From Bradyrhizobium mercantei (GTDB lineage: Bacteria > Pseudomonadota > Alphaproteobacteria > Rhizobiales > Xanthobacteraceae), in contig NZ_MKFI01000002.1 of the NCBI RefSeq assembly GCF_001982635.1, positions 1,043,313 through 1,107,312 on the forward strand: a stretch of DNA of 64,000 nt. Reading direction: 5' to 3'. How positions within the stretch are numbered: position 1 is the stretch's first letter; each line of letters begins with the position of its first letter. The notes under the pieces are model-generated. The model did no database searches. It had not been told where the DNA came from and saw nothing but the letters and a program-made list of their open reading frames with translations. Below, piece by piece: positions 45,067 through 54,022 of this stretch. The position numbers and the translations under genes are program-made.

Positions 45067-45687
45067 ATGTCCGAACTGCTCTCACTCGACGCGCTCAGCG
45101 CCTTGCTGCAAGTCGTCGTCATCGACCTCGTGCTGGCCGGCGACAACGCCGTCGTGATCGGCCTTGCCGCGGCGGGCCTGCCGGCGAAACAGCGCGGCAA
45201 GGCGATCCTGATCGGCATCGGCGCCGCGACGCTGCTGCGCATCCTGTTCGCGCTGGTCACCACGCAACTGATGCAGATCGTCGGCCTGCTGCTGGCCGGC
45301 GGCATCCTGCTGCTGTGGGTGTGCTGGAAGATGTGGCGCGAGCTGCGCGCCACCACGCACGAGACCGCCGACGTGGACGGCACCTACGGCGCGGACGGTC
45401 AGCGCAAGACGCTGTGGCAGGCCACCACCCAGATCATCGTCGCCGACGTCTCGATGTCGCTCGACAATGTGCTGGCGGTCGCGGGCGCGGCGCGCGAGCA
45501 GCCGATCGTGCTGGTGTTCGGGCTGGCGCTCTCGATCGCGATGATGGGCGCGGCCGCCACCTTCATCGCGCGGCTGCTGCAGAACCACCGCTGGATCGCC
45601 TATGTCGGCCTCGCGGTGATCCTCTATGTCGCCGTCGATATGACCATTCGCGGCGCGAACGAGATCGCCAAGGTCGCGCCGGTCTGA
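45067..45687 (+). CDS. TerC/Alx family membrane protein (YjbE-like)
   Basis: 206 residues, about six membrane segments. The TerC motif VVIDLVLAGDNAVVIGLAA at 17-35, and its repeat DVSMSLDNVLAVAGAA later, provide the conserved Asp/Asn residues linked to metal ion export, manganese in studied members. AGGGGA lies upstream. The 176-bp leader was examined for the yybP-ykoY manganese riboswitch, and I could not recognise one. It ends before a strong hairpin shared with the convergent RraA-like gene. Confidence 0.85.
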   Translation: MSELLSLDALSALLQVVVIDLVLAGDNAVVIGLAAAGLPAKQRGKAILIGIGAATLLRILFALVTTQLMQIVGLLLAGGILLLWVCWKMWRELRATTHETADVDGTYGADGQRKTLWQATTQIIVADVSMSLDNVLAVAGAAREQPIVLVFGLALSIAMMGAAATFIARLLQNHRWIAYVGLAVILYVAVDMTIRGANEIAKVAPV

Positions 45688-45698
45688 CGAAAGCAAAA

Positions 45699-45721
45699 CG
45701 GCGGGCCCTTTCGGCCCGCCG
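45699..45721. terminator. Bidirectional terminator between convergent genes
   Basis: Perfect 9-bp stem CGGCGGGCC/GGCCCGCCG around a CTTTC loop. On the minus strand it is followed by TTTTGCTTT, a good intrinsic terminator for the RraA-like gene. On the plus strand it can stop the TerC transcript, with weaker U-content. Confidence 0.75.
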
Positions 45722-45748
45722 CTTCGCACATCGATAACACGCGGTGCG

Positions 45749-46468
45749 TCAGTGGATTTCCGACGAGCGCTTCAGCGCGTCCTTCAGCTTCTCGAGCGTG
45801 AAATCCTTGCTGCGCGCGATGTCGAGGATCGGGGTCTCGCGGCGGCCGCAGAGTTCGGCGGCCTCCGGCAGCTTGGCCGCGATCTCATAGGGGATCACGA
45901 TCGCGCCGTGGCTGTCGGCGTGGATCAGATCGTCGGAGCGCACCGTCATGCCGGCGACGCGGACCTCGCCGCCGAAGCTCTCGGCATGCACCCAGGCATG
46001 CGACGGGCCGATCGAGCCGGCCAGCGCCTGGAAGCCCGGCGCCCATTGCGGGATGTCGCGGATCGAGCCATCGGTGATGACACCGAGGCAGCCGAGCGCC
46101 TTGTGCACGGCGCTCTGCACCTCGCCCCAGAACGCGCCGTAGCCGACGTCGGGACCGTCGATGTCCTGGATGACCGAGATGCGCGGACCGAAACCGGTGC
46201 CGACATATTCGTAATAGTCGATGCGGCGCTTCGACTGCTCCTCGGCCGAGAGGCCGGATTTCAGCACCGAGCGGATCGCGACCGTGCGCGCATAACCGAC
46301 GATCGGCGGCAAGGTCGGAAACGGGCAGACCAGCGGCTTCACGGTGTAGCCGATCAGACGGCGCTCAGGTGCCACGATCTCCATCGCGTTGCAGATCGTC
46401 GGCGTGTCATAGCGCGCCAACGCCTCGAGGACGGAAGCAGGCAGCGGGGCGGAAGCGGATGTCGTCAC
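45749..46468 (-). CDS. RraA/HMG aldolase-like family protein
   Basis: 239 residues of the RraA-like fold, which includes 4-hydroxy-4-methyl-2-oxoglutarate aldolases and dimethylmenaquinone methyltransferase-annotated proteins. Visible marks are TPTICNAMEIVAPE near 20-33 and the active-site region GAFWGEVQSAVHKALGCLGVITDGSIRD, with the Gly-Glu and Arg-Asp residues used in catalysis. GTG start at 46468, AGGAGAG about 7 bases upstream. It could be an aldolase or hydrolase of 2-oxo acids; it is larger than E. coli RraA (161 residues). Confidence 0.8.
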   Translation of the reverse strand: MTTSASAPLPASVLEALARYDTPTICNAMEIVAPERRLIGYTVKPLVCPFPTLPPIVGYARTVAIRSVLKSGLSAEEQSKRRIDYYEYVGTGFGPRISVIQDIDGPDVGYGAFWGEVQSAVHKALGCLGVITDGSIRDIPQWAPGFQALAGSIGPSHAWVHAESFGGEVRVAGMTVRSDDLIHADSHGAIVIPYEIAAKLPEAAELCGRRETPILDIARSKDFTLEKLKDALKRSSEIH

Positions 46469-46596
46469 GGCGTTTCTCTCCTGATTTTTGGCGTTCGCGG
46501 GCCGTTCCAGCCTATAGCCGAGATCAGGGGCGAACCCAACCGAGGCCCGCTCATGGCTGATATTTGGGAGAGTAGACTCACGCAGCTCTATCACCG

Positions 46597-46730
46597 TCAC
46601 CCTGAGGAGCGCGGAACGCGCGTCTCGAAGGGTCGACGGCCACAGGCCGGACCGTGCATCCTTCGAGGCTCGCAAGGGCTCGCACCTCCAGCGACAAAGG
46701 CGAAGCCTTTGCGCGGGGATGACGGGTCAG
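46597..46730. repeat. CCTGAGGAG-type intergenic repeat, copy 1
   Basis: Contains CCTGAGGAGCGCGGAACGCG, GTCTCGAAGGGTCGACGGCC and CATCCTTCGAGGCTCGC in this order, ending GGATGACGGG. The first and last parts are inverted. The same order occurs at 51282-51387 with differences. It lies between the pssA and RraA-like genes. Confidence 0.7.
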
Positions 46731-46743
46731 GAAGTTGGCGCGC

Positions 46744-47622
46744 TCAATGAAGATGCGTCGGACGGTCGTCGTGGTCCGTATCCGCAACCGGCGCCGTGTA
46801 GGGAGCAGCCGCGGCCGGCGCCGGTGCACTCGCCGCTTGTGTCTGCGCCGCAAGCTGGCGTTCCTGGTCGCGATAGGACTTCCAGCCCCAGGGCAGGCTG
46901 ATCAGGTACAGCACCGAGCCCGCCGACAGGATGTGCCAGGGATAGCCGATCAGGAGCGCGACGAAGAACACCACCGAGACGAACACCGGCAGCACCATCT
47001 CCGGCGGCACGCGCATTTTCACGGTCTTGCCGGAGAACACCGGCAGGCGCGACACCATCAGGAAGGCGATCAACAGCGTGTAGAACGCAGTCAGCGTCGC
47101 CGGCGGCATCGGCACGCCGAGGAAGGCGAGATAGATCGGCAGCAGCACCGTGATCGCGCCGGCCGGTGCCGGCACGCCTGTAAAGTAATTCGCGGCGAAG
47201 GCGGGCTTGTTCGGATCGTCGATCGAGGCGTTGAAGCGCGCCAGGCGCAGGCCGCCGGAGATCGCGAACACCATTGCGGCGATCCAGCCGCCATTGTTCA
47301 GCTCATGCAGCTGCCAGAAATACAGGATCAGGCCCGGCGCGACGCCGAAATTGACGAAGTCGGCGAGGCTGTCGAGCTCGGCGCCGAATTTCGACTGGCC
47401 CTTGATCATGCGGGCGACGCGGCCGTCGATGCCGTCGAGGATCGCGGCGAACACGATGGCGGCGACTGCGAGCTCCATCCGCCCTTCCGTCGAGAGCCGG
47501 ATCGCGGTGAGGCCGGCGCAGATCGCCAGCAGCGTGATCATGTTCGGCACCAGCATCCGCACCGGGATCGGGCGGAACCGGCGGCGGCGCAGCTCGCTGG
47601 AATTGTTATCGAATGGGGTCAT
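46744..47622 (-). CDS. pssA: CDP-diacylglycerol-serine O-phosphatidyltransferase
   Basis: 292-residue inner-membrane enzyme making phosphatidylserine from CDP-diacylglycerol and serine. The CDP-alcohol phosphotransferase motif is complete at residues 63-88: DGIDGRVAR then a glycine and ELDSLADF. About eight hydrophobic segments and an alanine/proline-rich C-terminal tail follow. The start at 47622 has a weak ribosome binding site but gives the usual basic N-terminus. It lies 77 bp downstream of psd, its partner in phosphatidylethanolamine synthesis. Confidence 0.93.
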   Translation of the reverse strand: MTPFDNNSSELRRRRFRPIPVRMLVPNMITLLAICAGLTAIRLSTEGRMELAVAAIVFAAILDGIDGRVARMIKGQSKFGAELDSLADFVNFGVAPGLILYFWQLHELNNGGWIAAMVFAISGGLRLARFNASIDDPNKPAFAANYFTGVPAPAGAITVLLPIYLAFLGVPMPPATLTAFYTLLIAFLMVSRLPVFSGKTVKMRVPPEMVLPVFVSVVFFVALLIGYPWHILSAGSVLYLISLPWGWKSYRDQERQLAAQTQAASAPAPAAAAPYTAPVADTDHDDRPTHLH

Positions 47623-47699
47623 GGTCCGCGAAATATAGCAAGCATGGCCCCGCTCCGCCATTGGCGCGGAAACCGGCTTATTGACCTGAAGAAACAGAG

Positions 47700-48398
47700 T
47701 TAATCGGCGCGGTAGGTGCGGCCCGGATCGGCGCCACGGAAATCCGCCAGGATGGTCTCACCGGCGACCGCGGTCTGCCCCTCGGAAACCAGCGCCTTGG
47801 TGCCCTCGGGCAGATAGACGTCGAGCCGCGAGCCGAAGCGGATCAGGCCGAAACGCTCGCCGGCGCCGATCGACTGGCCTTCCTTGACGAAGCAGACGAT
47901 GCGGCGCGCCACCAGGCCCGCAATCTGCACCACGCCGATGCGGCCGTTCGAGCTCGAGATGACCAGCGAATTGCGCTCATTGTCCTCGCTCGCCTTGTCG
48001 AGCTCGGCATTGATGAAAGCGCCGGGCCGGTAGGCGATGCGGTCGATGCGGCCGGCCACCGGGCTGCGGTTCACGTGGCAGTTGAACACGCTCATGAACA
48101 CCGAGACCCGCGGCAGCGGCTTGTCGCCGAGGCCGAGCTCGGCAGGCGGCAGCGCCTGCACCACCATGGAGACGCGGCCATCGGCCGGCGACACCACGAT
48201 GCCGTCGCGCAGCGGCGTCACCCGCACCGGGTCGCGGAAGAACAGCGCGCACCAGACCGTGAGCAGCGTCCCGATCCACCCGAGCGGGGTCCAGATCCAG
48301 AACAGGATCAGGCTCGCCAGAGCGAAGCCACCGATGAAGGGATAGCCCTCGGGGTGGATCGGCGGGATCTGCGCGCGGATGGAATTGGCGATCGACAT
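47700..48398 (-). CDS. psd: Phosphatidylserine decarboxylase proenzyme
   Basis: 232-residue short-type PSD that converts phosphatidylserine to phosphatidylethanolamine. The self-cleavage site forming the pyruvoyl group is the Gly-Ser in [10 protein letters not shown] (Ser190). N-terminal hydrophobic segments near 22-50 anchor it to the membrane, and the conserved [13 protein letters not shown] stretch is present. It follows the Atm1-type exporter gene by 51 bp and precedes pssA, an order common in alphaproteobacteria. Confidence 0.93.
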   Translation of the reverse strand: MSIANSIRAQIPPIHPEGYPFIGGFALASLILFWIWTPLGWIGTLLTVWCALFFRDPVRVTPLRDGIVVSPADGRVSMVVQALPPAELGLGDKPLPRVSVFMSVFNCHVNRSPVAGRIDRIAYRPGAFINAELDKASEDNERNSLVISSSNGRIGVVQIAGLVARRIVCFVKEGQSIGAGERFGLIRFGSRLDVYLPEGTKALVSEGQTAVAGETILADFRGADPGRTYRAD

Positions 48399-48449
48399 CA
48401 GAACTCGCTGTGGTACCCCGCCCCTGCGGCGGGAGACGCCCTAAATCGA

Positions 48450-50438
48450 CTATTCCGCGGCGGTCGGCAAGGGTTTCTCACCCGCAACGGGGGTGGAATC
48501 CTCCGAGGATTCGGCCACTGTTGGCGGCAGGCGATTCGGGGCCGTGCCGTCATCGTCGACCTGGGCGAGCCGTTCGCGGGCCTCCTCGGCCTCGCGCTGC
48601 CGGTTCCACATGCTGGCGTAGAGACCGTCGGCGGCCAAAAGCCGCGCGTGGGTGCCGCGCTCGGCGATCCGGCCCTGGTCCAGCACGATGATCTCGTCCG
48701 CGCCGACGATGGTCGAGAGCCGGTGCGCGATCACCAGCGAAGTACGGTTGCGCGAGACCCGCTCCAGCGCGCCCTGGATCTCGTGCTCGGTGTGGCTGTC
48801 CAGCGCAGAGGTCGCCTCGTCCAGCACCAGGATCGGCGGCGCCTTCAGCACCGTGCGCGCGATCGCGACCCGCTGCTTCTCGCCGCCGGAGAGTTTCAGG
48901 CCGCGCTCGCCGACCTGGGTCTCGTAGCCCTGCGGCGACATCCGGATGAAGCCGTCGATCTGCGCCAGCCGCGCCGCCTCCTCCACCTCGTCGTCGCCGG
49001 CATCCCAGCGGCCGTAGCGGATGTTGTAGCGGATGGTGTCGTTGAACAGCACCGTGTCCTGCGGCACCATGCCGATCGCCGAGCGCAGCGAGGCCTGCGT
49101 CACGGTCTTGATGTCCTGGCCGTCGATCAGGATGCGGCCAGATGAGACGTCGTAGAGCCGGAACAACAGCCGCGAGATCGTCGACTTGCCGGCGCCGGAG
49201 GGACCGACGATCGCGACCGTCTTGCCGGCCGGCACCTCGAAGCTCAGGCCCTTCAGGATCGGCCGGTCGGACTCGTAGGCGAAACGGACGTCCTCGAAGC
49301 GCACGCTGCCTGTGGACACCGCGAGCGGCTTCGCGCCCGGAATGTCCTTGACCTCGGGATCGCGCGCCAGCACGTCGAACATCTTCTCGATATCGATAAT
49401 CGCCTGCTTGATCTCGCGATAGACCATGCCCATGAAATTCAGCGGCTGATAGAGCTGGATCATCATCGAGTTGATCAGCACGAAATCGCCGACGGTGTGG
49501 GTGCCGTTGCGGATCCCGAACGCGCACATCAGCATGGTCGCGGTCAGCCCCGCCGTGAAGATGATCGCCTGCCCGGTGTTGAGCACGGCCAGCGAGGTAT
49601 AGGTCTTCACGCTGGCCTGCTCGTAGCGTTCCATCGAGCGGTCATAGCGCCGCGCCTCACGCTCCTCGGCGCCGAAATATTTCACCGTCTCGTAGTTGAG
49701 CAGCGAGTCGATCGCCTTGGTGTTCGCCTCGGTGTCGGAATCGTTCATCTTGCGGCGGATCTCGATCCGCCACTCGGTCGCGATGTAGGTGTAGTACATG
49801 AACACGACGACCGTGAGCAGCACCGCGAGCACGTAGCGCCAGTCGAACTGCCAGAGCAGCACCGCTGCCAGCAGCGTGACCTCGACGATGGTCGGGATCA
49901 GCTGCAGGATCACCATCCGCACGATGGTCTCGATCCCGGAGCGGCCGCGCTCCAGCACACGGGTCAGACCGCCGGTCTTGCGCTCGAGATGGAAGCGCAG
50001 CGACAGCTCGTGCATGTGAACGAAGGTGATGTAGGCGAGCCGCCGCACCGCATGCATCGCGACGCGGGCGAAGATGCCGTCGCGCCACTGCGTCAGCACC
50101 GCCATGATGATGCGCACCGCGCCGTAGCTGATCGTCATCAGCACCGGCGAGGCGATCAGCCACAGCACCCAGTTCGACGGCTCGACCGGCGCCGAGCCCG
50201 CGCCGTTCAGCGCGTCGATCGCCCATTTGAAGGTGAACGGCACCGACAGCGTCGCGAGCTTGGCGAACAGCAGCAGCACCACCGACCAGATCACGCGCAT
50301 CTTCAGATCGGCGCGATCGCCGGGCCAGATATACGGCCAGAGATGAACCAGCGTGCCGACCAGCGTGCCCTTCTCGCCCGGCGTCGTCGTGGCCGTGGGC
50401 TGTGCGGCACCGGTCACGGTTTGTTGCGGCGGCACCAT
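48450..50438 (-). CDS. Atm1-type ABC exporter (fused permease and ATPase)
   Basis: 662-residue half-transporter. Six membrane segments (about 45-335) precede the nucleotide-binding domain with Walker A GPSGAGKST, signature LSGGEKQRVAIAR and Walker B ILVLDEATSALD. The sequence follows the Atm1/HMT1 subgroup, which exports glutathione-linked or iron-sulfur-related compounds. The acidic, proline-rich C-terminal tail is long. It is transcribed toward psd and pssA. Whether it works with them is unclear. Confidence 0.9.
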   Translation of the reverse strand: MVPPQQTVTGAAQPTATTTPGEKGTLVGTLVHLWPYIWPGDRADLKMRVIWSVVLLLFAKLATLSVPFTFKWAIDALNGAGSAPVEPSNWVLWLIASPVLMTISYGAVRIIMAVLTQWRDGIFARVAMHAVRRLAYITFVHMHELSLRFHLERKTGGLTRVLERGRSGIETIVRMVILQLIPTIVEVTLLAAVLLWQFDWRYVLAVLLTVVVFMYYTYIATEWRIEIRRKMNDSDTEANTKAIDSLLNYETVKYFGAEEREARRYDRSMERYEQASVKTYTSLAVLNTGQAIIFTAGLTATMLMCAFGIRNGTHTVGDFVLINSMMIQLYQPLNFMGMVYREIKQAIIDIEKMFDVLARDPEVKDIPGAKPLAVSTGSVRFEDVRFAYESDRPILKGLSFEVPAGKTVAIVGPSGAGKSTISRLLFRLYDVSSGRILIDGQDIKTVTQASLRSAIGMVPQDTVLFNDTIRYNIRYGRWDAGDDEVEEAARLAQIDGFIRMSPQGYETQVGERGLKLSGGEKQRVAIARTVLKAPPILVLDEATSALDSHTEHEIQGALERVSRNRTSLVIAHRLSTIVGADEIIVLDQGRIAERGTHARLLAADGLYASMWNRQREAEEARERLAQVDDDGTAPNRLPPTVAESSEDSTPVAGEKPLPTAAE

Positions 50439-50651
50439 CAGGAGCCGGCCTGCGCGGTCACGGCGCGGCGGTCCGCTGCCACATCTTTTCCACGATTTCC
50501 CATTGTGCCCGTCATATAGATCGTTTGAACGCGGCGTACAGGCTTATGACGAAAATTGTTCGCGATTCGCGGGAATTTACGGGTTTTTTTGGCTCTCAAT
50601 CCCCATATGGGAGTCTTGACCCTGTTTACGCTGCAGTGCCACAAGGATCGT

Positions 50652-51257
50652 ATGAACCAAATCAAGACTGTCTGTGTTTATTGCGGCTCCGGCCCCGGTA
50701 ACAATCCCCGCTTCGTTGAAGCTGCCGTCGCACTCGGCAAGACCTTTGCCGAAAACAACGTGCGCCTGGTCTATGGCGGCGGCTCGATCGGCCTGATGGG
50801 CGCGGTTGCCAAATCCACGCTCGATCATGGCGGCTCCGTTACCGGCATCATTCCGGAATTCCTGCGCGCGCGCGAGAACGCGCTGACCTCGGTCCAGGAG
50901 ATGATCGTCACGCCCGACATGCACGAGCGCAAGCGGCTGATGTTCGAACGCTCGGATGCGTTCGTCGCGCTGCCCGGCGGCATCGGCACGCTGGAGGAGC
51001 TGGTCGAGCAATTGACCTGGCAGCAGCTCGGCCGTCACCACAAGCCGATCCTGCTCGCCAACATCGACAATTTCTGGGAGCCGCTGCTCTCGCTGCTGAA
51101 CCATATGCGGACCACCGAGTTCATCCGCCCGACGCTGCCGATCAGCGTCCTGATGGCCGACCGCGTCGACGAGATCCTGCCGCGGCTGCGTTCAGCAGTG
51201 GCCGGCAAGCCGGCGGCCGCGAAGGAGCTCGCGCCGGAAGTCGCGCGGCGGCTCTGA
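50652..51257 (+). CDS. LOG family protein (cytokinin riboside 5'-monophosphate phosphoribohydrolase type)
   Basis: 201 residues. The family motif PGGIGTLEELVEQLTW near 113-128 and the conserved arginine in MHERKRLMFERSDAF are intact, along with the opening VCVYCGSGPGNNP. LOG proteins release free cytokinin-type bases from nucleotides, or act as general nucleotide phosphoribohydrolases in bacteria. AAGGA precedes the ATG at 50652. In a plant-associated bacterium a role in cytokinin production is possible but unproven. Confidence 0.88.
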   Translation: MNQIKTVCVYCGSGPGNNPRFVEAAVALGKTFAENNVRLVYGGGSIGLMGAVAKSTLDHGGSVTGIIPEFLRARENALTSVQEMIVTPDMHERKRLMFERSDAFVALPGGIGTLEELVEQLTWQQLGRHHKPILLANIDNFWEPLLSLLNHMRTTEFIRPTLPISVLMADRVDEILPRLRSAVAGKPAAAKELAPEVARRL

Positions 51258-51281
51258 TCGTTCGAACTCGCCAGACTATCC

Positions 51282-51387
51282 CCGTCATGCTGAGGAGGCC
51301 GCAACGCGGCCGTCTCGAAGCATGCACGGCCCGGCTGGTGGCCGTTCGCCCTTCGAGGCTCGCTCCGCTCGCACCTCAGGACGACGG
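51282..51387. repeat. CCTGAGGAG-type intergenic repeat, copy 2
   Basis: Begins CCCGTCATGCTGAGGAGGCC and ends CTCGCACCTCAGGACGACGG, an imperfect inverted pair, with CGTCTCGAAGCATGCACGGC and CCTTCGAGGCTCGCTCCGCT inside. Related to 46597-46730. It lies between the LOG and VOC genes, which converge. Confidence 0.7.
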
Positions 51388-51407
51388 ACTGGCAGCGGAA
51401 GCCAACC

Positions 51408-51785
51408 TCACTCGCTCGGAAACGTCACGGCCTCGATGCGGTTGCCGTCGGGGTCGAGCACGAAGGCCGCATAATAGCGCACGCGGTCATGCGGGCGCAG
51501 GCCGGGCGGGCCATCGGAGAGGCCGCCGGAAGCCAGCGCGGCGGCATGGAAGGCATCGACCTCGGCGGTGGTCTTCGCGCGCAGGCAGATGTGGGTGCCG
51601 CTCTCATGCGCAACGTGCGCCATCGTGGCGCGCAGATTGATCCAGAATTCGGGATAGGCCTTGCCGAAGCCGATCGTCGCCGGCCGGGTGACGAGACGGG
51701 AGAGGCCAAGCGCAGCCAGCGTTGGCTCATAGAACCGCGCGGCGCGTTCGAAATCGCGGACACCGACGGAGACGTGGTCGATCAT
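51408..51785 (-). CDS. VOC family protein (glyoxalase/bleomycin-resistance fold)
   Basis: 125-residue single VOC protein that probably works as a dimer binding a metal. It opens MIDHVSVGVRDFERAARFYE with a likely metal-binding histidine at residue 4, and ends DPDGNRIEAVTF with the Glu. The specific reaction (glyoxalase, dioxygenase, antibiotic binding) is not determined. It is downstream of cimA on the same strand, with a REP-like element between them. Confidence 0.83.
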   Translation of the reverse strand: MIDHVSVGVRDFERAARFYEPTLAALGLSRLVTRPATIGFGKAYPEFWINLRATMAHVAHESGTHICLRAKTTAEVDAFHAAALASGGLSDGPPGLRPHDRVRYYAAFVLDPDGNRIEAVTFPSE

Positions 51786-51802
51786 GGGCTCCTCCCCGCA
51801 CC

Positions 51803-51881
51803 TGTAGCCCGGATGAGCGCAGCGACATCCGGGGAAGTATCGAGAGCGGTCCCGGATGTCGCTTCGCTCATCCGGGCTACA
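51803..51881. repeat. REP-like inverted repeat
   Basis: TGTAGCCCGGATGAGCGCAG near the left returns as a complementary segment ending GCTCATCCGGGCTACA at 51881. Between the arms lie CGACATCCGGGG and CCCGGATGTCGC. It sits in the 135-bp gap between cimA and the VOC gene and may stabilise or end the cimA transcript. Confidence 0.75.
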
Positions 51882-51920
51882 GTTCCTCGCAACGACGACG
51901 CCTGTTTTCGTTGCAGCCAG

Positions 51921-53519
51921 CTACGCCTGCGCGCCCGACTTCACCAGCTTGTAAAACACCGAATCCATCAGCGCCTGGAACGAGGCGTCGATGATGTTGG
52001 GCGAAACGCCGACCGTGATCCAGCTCTCGCCGGTCTCGTCCTCGCTTTCGATCAGCACGCGCGTGATCGCCTCGGTACCGCCATTGAGGATACGCACGCG
52101 GAAATCGATCAGCTTCAGGCCATCGATGTATTTCTGGTACTTGCCGAGATCCTTGCGCAGCGCCAGATCGAGCGCGTTGACCGGGCCGTTGCCTTCGGCG
52201 GCCGAGATCAGCCGCTCGCCGTCGACGTCGACCTTCACCACCGCGAGCGCGACGGTGACGCGCTGGCCGTTGGCGTTGTAGCGCTGCTCGACATTGACGT
52301 CGAACTGCTCGACCGTGAAATATTCCGGCACCTTGCCGAGCGTGCGGCGCGCCAGCAGATCGAACGAGGCGTTGGCGGATTCATAGGCGAAGCCCGCGGC
52401 CTCGCGCTCCTTCAACTCCTCGACCAGCCGCGTCAGCCGCGGATCGCTCTTGTCATAGGCGATGCCGGCGCGGTCGAGCTCGGCCATCACGTTGGAGCGG
52501 CCGGCCTGATCCGACACCAGCACCTTGCGGTGGTTGCCGACGGCATCCGGCAGCACATGCTCATAGGTCTGCGGATCCTTCAGCACCGCGGAGGCATGGA
52601 TGCCGGTCTTGGTGACGAAGGCGCTCTCGCCGACATAGGCTGCATGGCGGTTGGGCGCGCGGTTCAGCATGTTGTCGAGCGTGCGCGACACCTTCATCAA
52701 GGTCGCCATCTTCTCGGTGGTGACGCCGATCTCGAACTTTTCGGCGAACTCCTGCTTCAGCTTCAGGGTCGGGATCAGCGAGCAGAGATTGGCGTTGCCG
52801 CAGCGCTCGCCGAGGCCGTTGAGCGTGCCCTGGATCTGCCGCGCGCCGGCGCGGACCGCGGCGAGCGAATTGGCCACCGCCTGCTCGGTGTCGTTATGGG
52901 CGTGGATGCCGACATGGGCGCCGGGCACCTGCGTGACGACATCGGTGACAATGGTCTCGATCTCATGCGGCATGGTGCCGCCATTGGTGTCGCACAGCAC
53001 CACCCAGCGTGCACCGGCCTCGTAAGCAGCCCTGGCGCAGGCGAGCGCGTAGTCGCGGTCCTCCTTGTAGCCGTCGAAGAAATGCTCGCAATCGACCATC
53101 ACCTCGCGGCCGAGCGCCTTCGCGGCCGCGACGCTGTCGCGGATCGAAGCAAGGTTCTCCTCGTTCGTGGTCTCGAGCGCGACCCGGACCTGATAGGCGG
53201 AGGATTTGGCGACGAAGCAGATCGCGTCCGCCTTGGCCTCGAGGATGGCGGCGAGCCCGGGATCGTTCGACGCCGAGCGGCCCGGCCGCCGCGTCATGCC
53301 GAACGCGGTGAAGCGCGCGTGGTCGAAGGCGGGCTTCCTGCTGAAGAACTCGGTGTCGGTCGGATTGGCGCCGGGATAGCCGCCCTCGACATAGTCGATG
53401 CCGAGCGCGTCGAGCATGCCTGCAATCACCTGCTTGTCCTGCAGCGTGAAGTCGACGCCGTTGGTCTGCGCGCCATCGCGCAGCGTGGTATCGAACAGAT
53501 AGAGGCGCTCGCGGCTCAT
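51921..53519 (-). CDS. cimA: (R)-citramalate synthase
   Basis: 532-residue enzyme that condenses pyruvate and acetyl-CoA to citramalate, the threonine-independent entry to isoleucine. It belongs to the LeuA/CimA family: catalytic opening LYLFDTTLRDGAQTNGVDF, then the metal-binding HAHND and GLGERCGNANL stretches, and a C-terminal regulatory domain (about 385-525). The length and N-terminus match the long citramalate synthase type, not LeuA. CGGAGG precedes the ATG at 53519. It overlaps the GNAT gene by 4 bp. Confidence 0.87.
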   Translation of the reverse strand: MSRERLYLFDTTLRDGAQTNGVDFTLQDKQVIAGMLDALGIDYVEGGYPGANPTDTEFFSRKPAFDHARFTAFGMTRRPGRSASNDPGLAAILEAKADAICFVAKSSAYQVRVALETTNEENLASIRDSVAAAKALGREVMVDCEHFFDGYKEDRDYALACARAAYEAGARWVVLCDTNGGTMPHEIETIVTDVVTQVPGAHVGIHAHNDTEQAVANSLAAVRAGARQIQGTLNGLGERCGNANLCSLIPTLKLKQEFAEKFEIGVTTEKMATLMKVSRTLDNMLNRAPNRHAAYVGESAFVTKTGIHASAVLKDPQTYEHVLPDAVGNHRKVLVSDQAGRSNVMAELDRAGIAYDKSDPRLTRLVEELKEREAAGFAYESANASFDLLARRTLGKVPEYFTVEQFDVNVEQRYNANGQRVTVALAVVKVDVDGERLISAAEGNGPVNALDLALRKDLGKYQKYIDGLKLIDFRVRILNGGTEAITRVLIESEDETGESWITVGVSPNIIDASFQALMDSVFYKLVKSGAQA

Positions 53520-54022
53520 GCGTGGCCTCCGGGCGCGGCAACGCCGTCGAGCGTCTTCTGCATCGTGGTGTTGGCGAGCCATTCGTCGCCGATGGTGACC
53601 GAGTTGCGCTGCTGCGCGACGTAGCCGCGCTTGCGGAAGAATTCGAGCGCGGTGTCGCTGGCATCGACCTTCAGAGTCTTGGTGCCGCGGGCGCTCGCGA
53701 TCTTCTCCAGCGCATCACACAGCGCGGCGCCGACGCCCTGCCCGACCGCGCTCGGATGCACGTAGAGCATGTCGATGTGGTCGGCACCCCTGAGCGAGGC
53801 GAAGCCGACCGGCGCGCCCTGCAAGGTCGCGATCAGCGTCAGCTGGCCGGCGAGCTTCTTGCCGAACGCCTGCTCGTCGTCGGCGGCCATCGCCCAGGCT
53901 TCCTGCTGCGCCTCGCTGTAATCGTCGCCGGTCAGGTCCATGATCGACGCCGCGAAGATCGCCGCCAGGACGGCTGCGTCGTCGGGCAGATAGGGGCGCA
54001 GTGCGGGTGCGGAACGGCTCAT
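53516..54022 (-). CDS. GNAT family N-acetyltransferase
   Basis: 168-residue acetyltransferase. The acetyl-CoA motif is [20 protein letters not shown] (Q/RxxGxG/A type) near residue 90, followed by [10 protein letters not shown] and a short C-terminal extension. The substrate (a small molecule or a protein N-terminus) is unknown. It overlaps both cysS and cimA by 4 bp, so the three are translationally coupled in one minus-strand operon. Confidence 0.88.
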   Translation of the reverse strand: MSRSAPALRPYLPDDAAVLAAIFAASIMDLTGDDYSEAQQEAWAMAADDEQAFGKKLAGQLTLIATLQGAPVGFASLRGADHIDMLYVHPSAVGQGVGAALCDALEKIASARGTKTLKVDASDTALEFFRKRGYVAQQRNSVTIGDEWLANTTMQKTLDGVAAPGGHA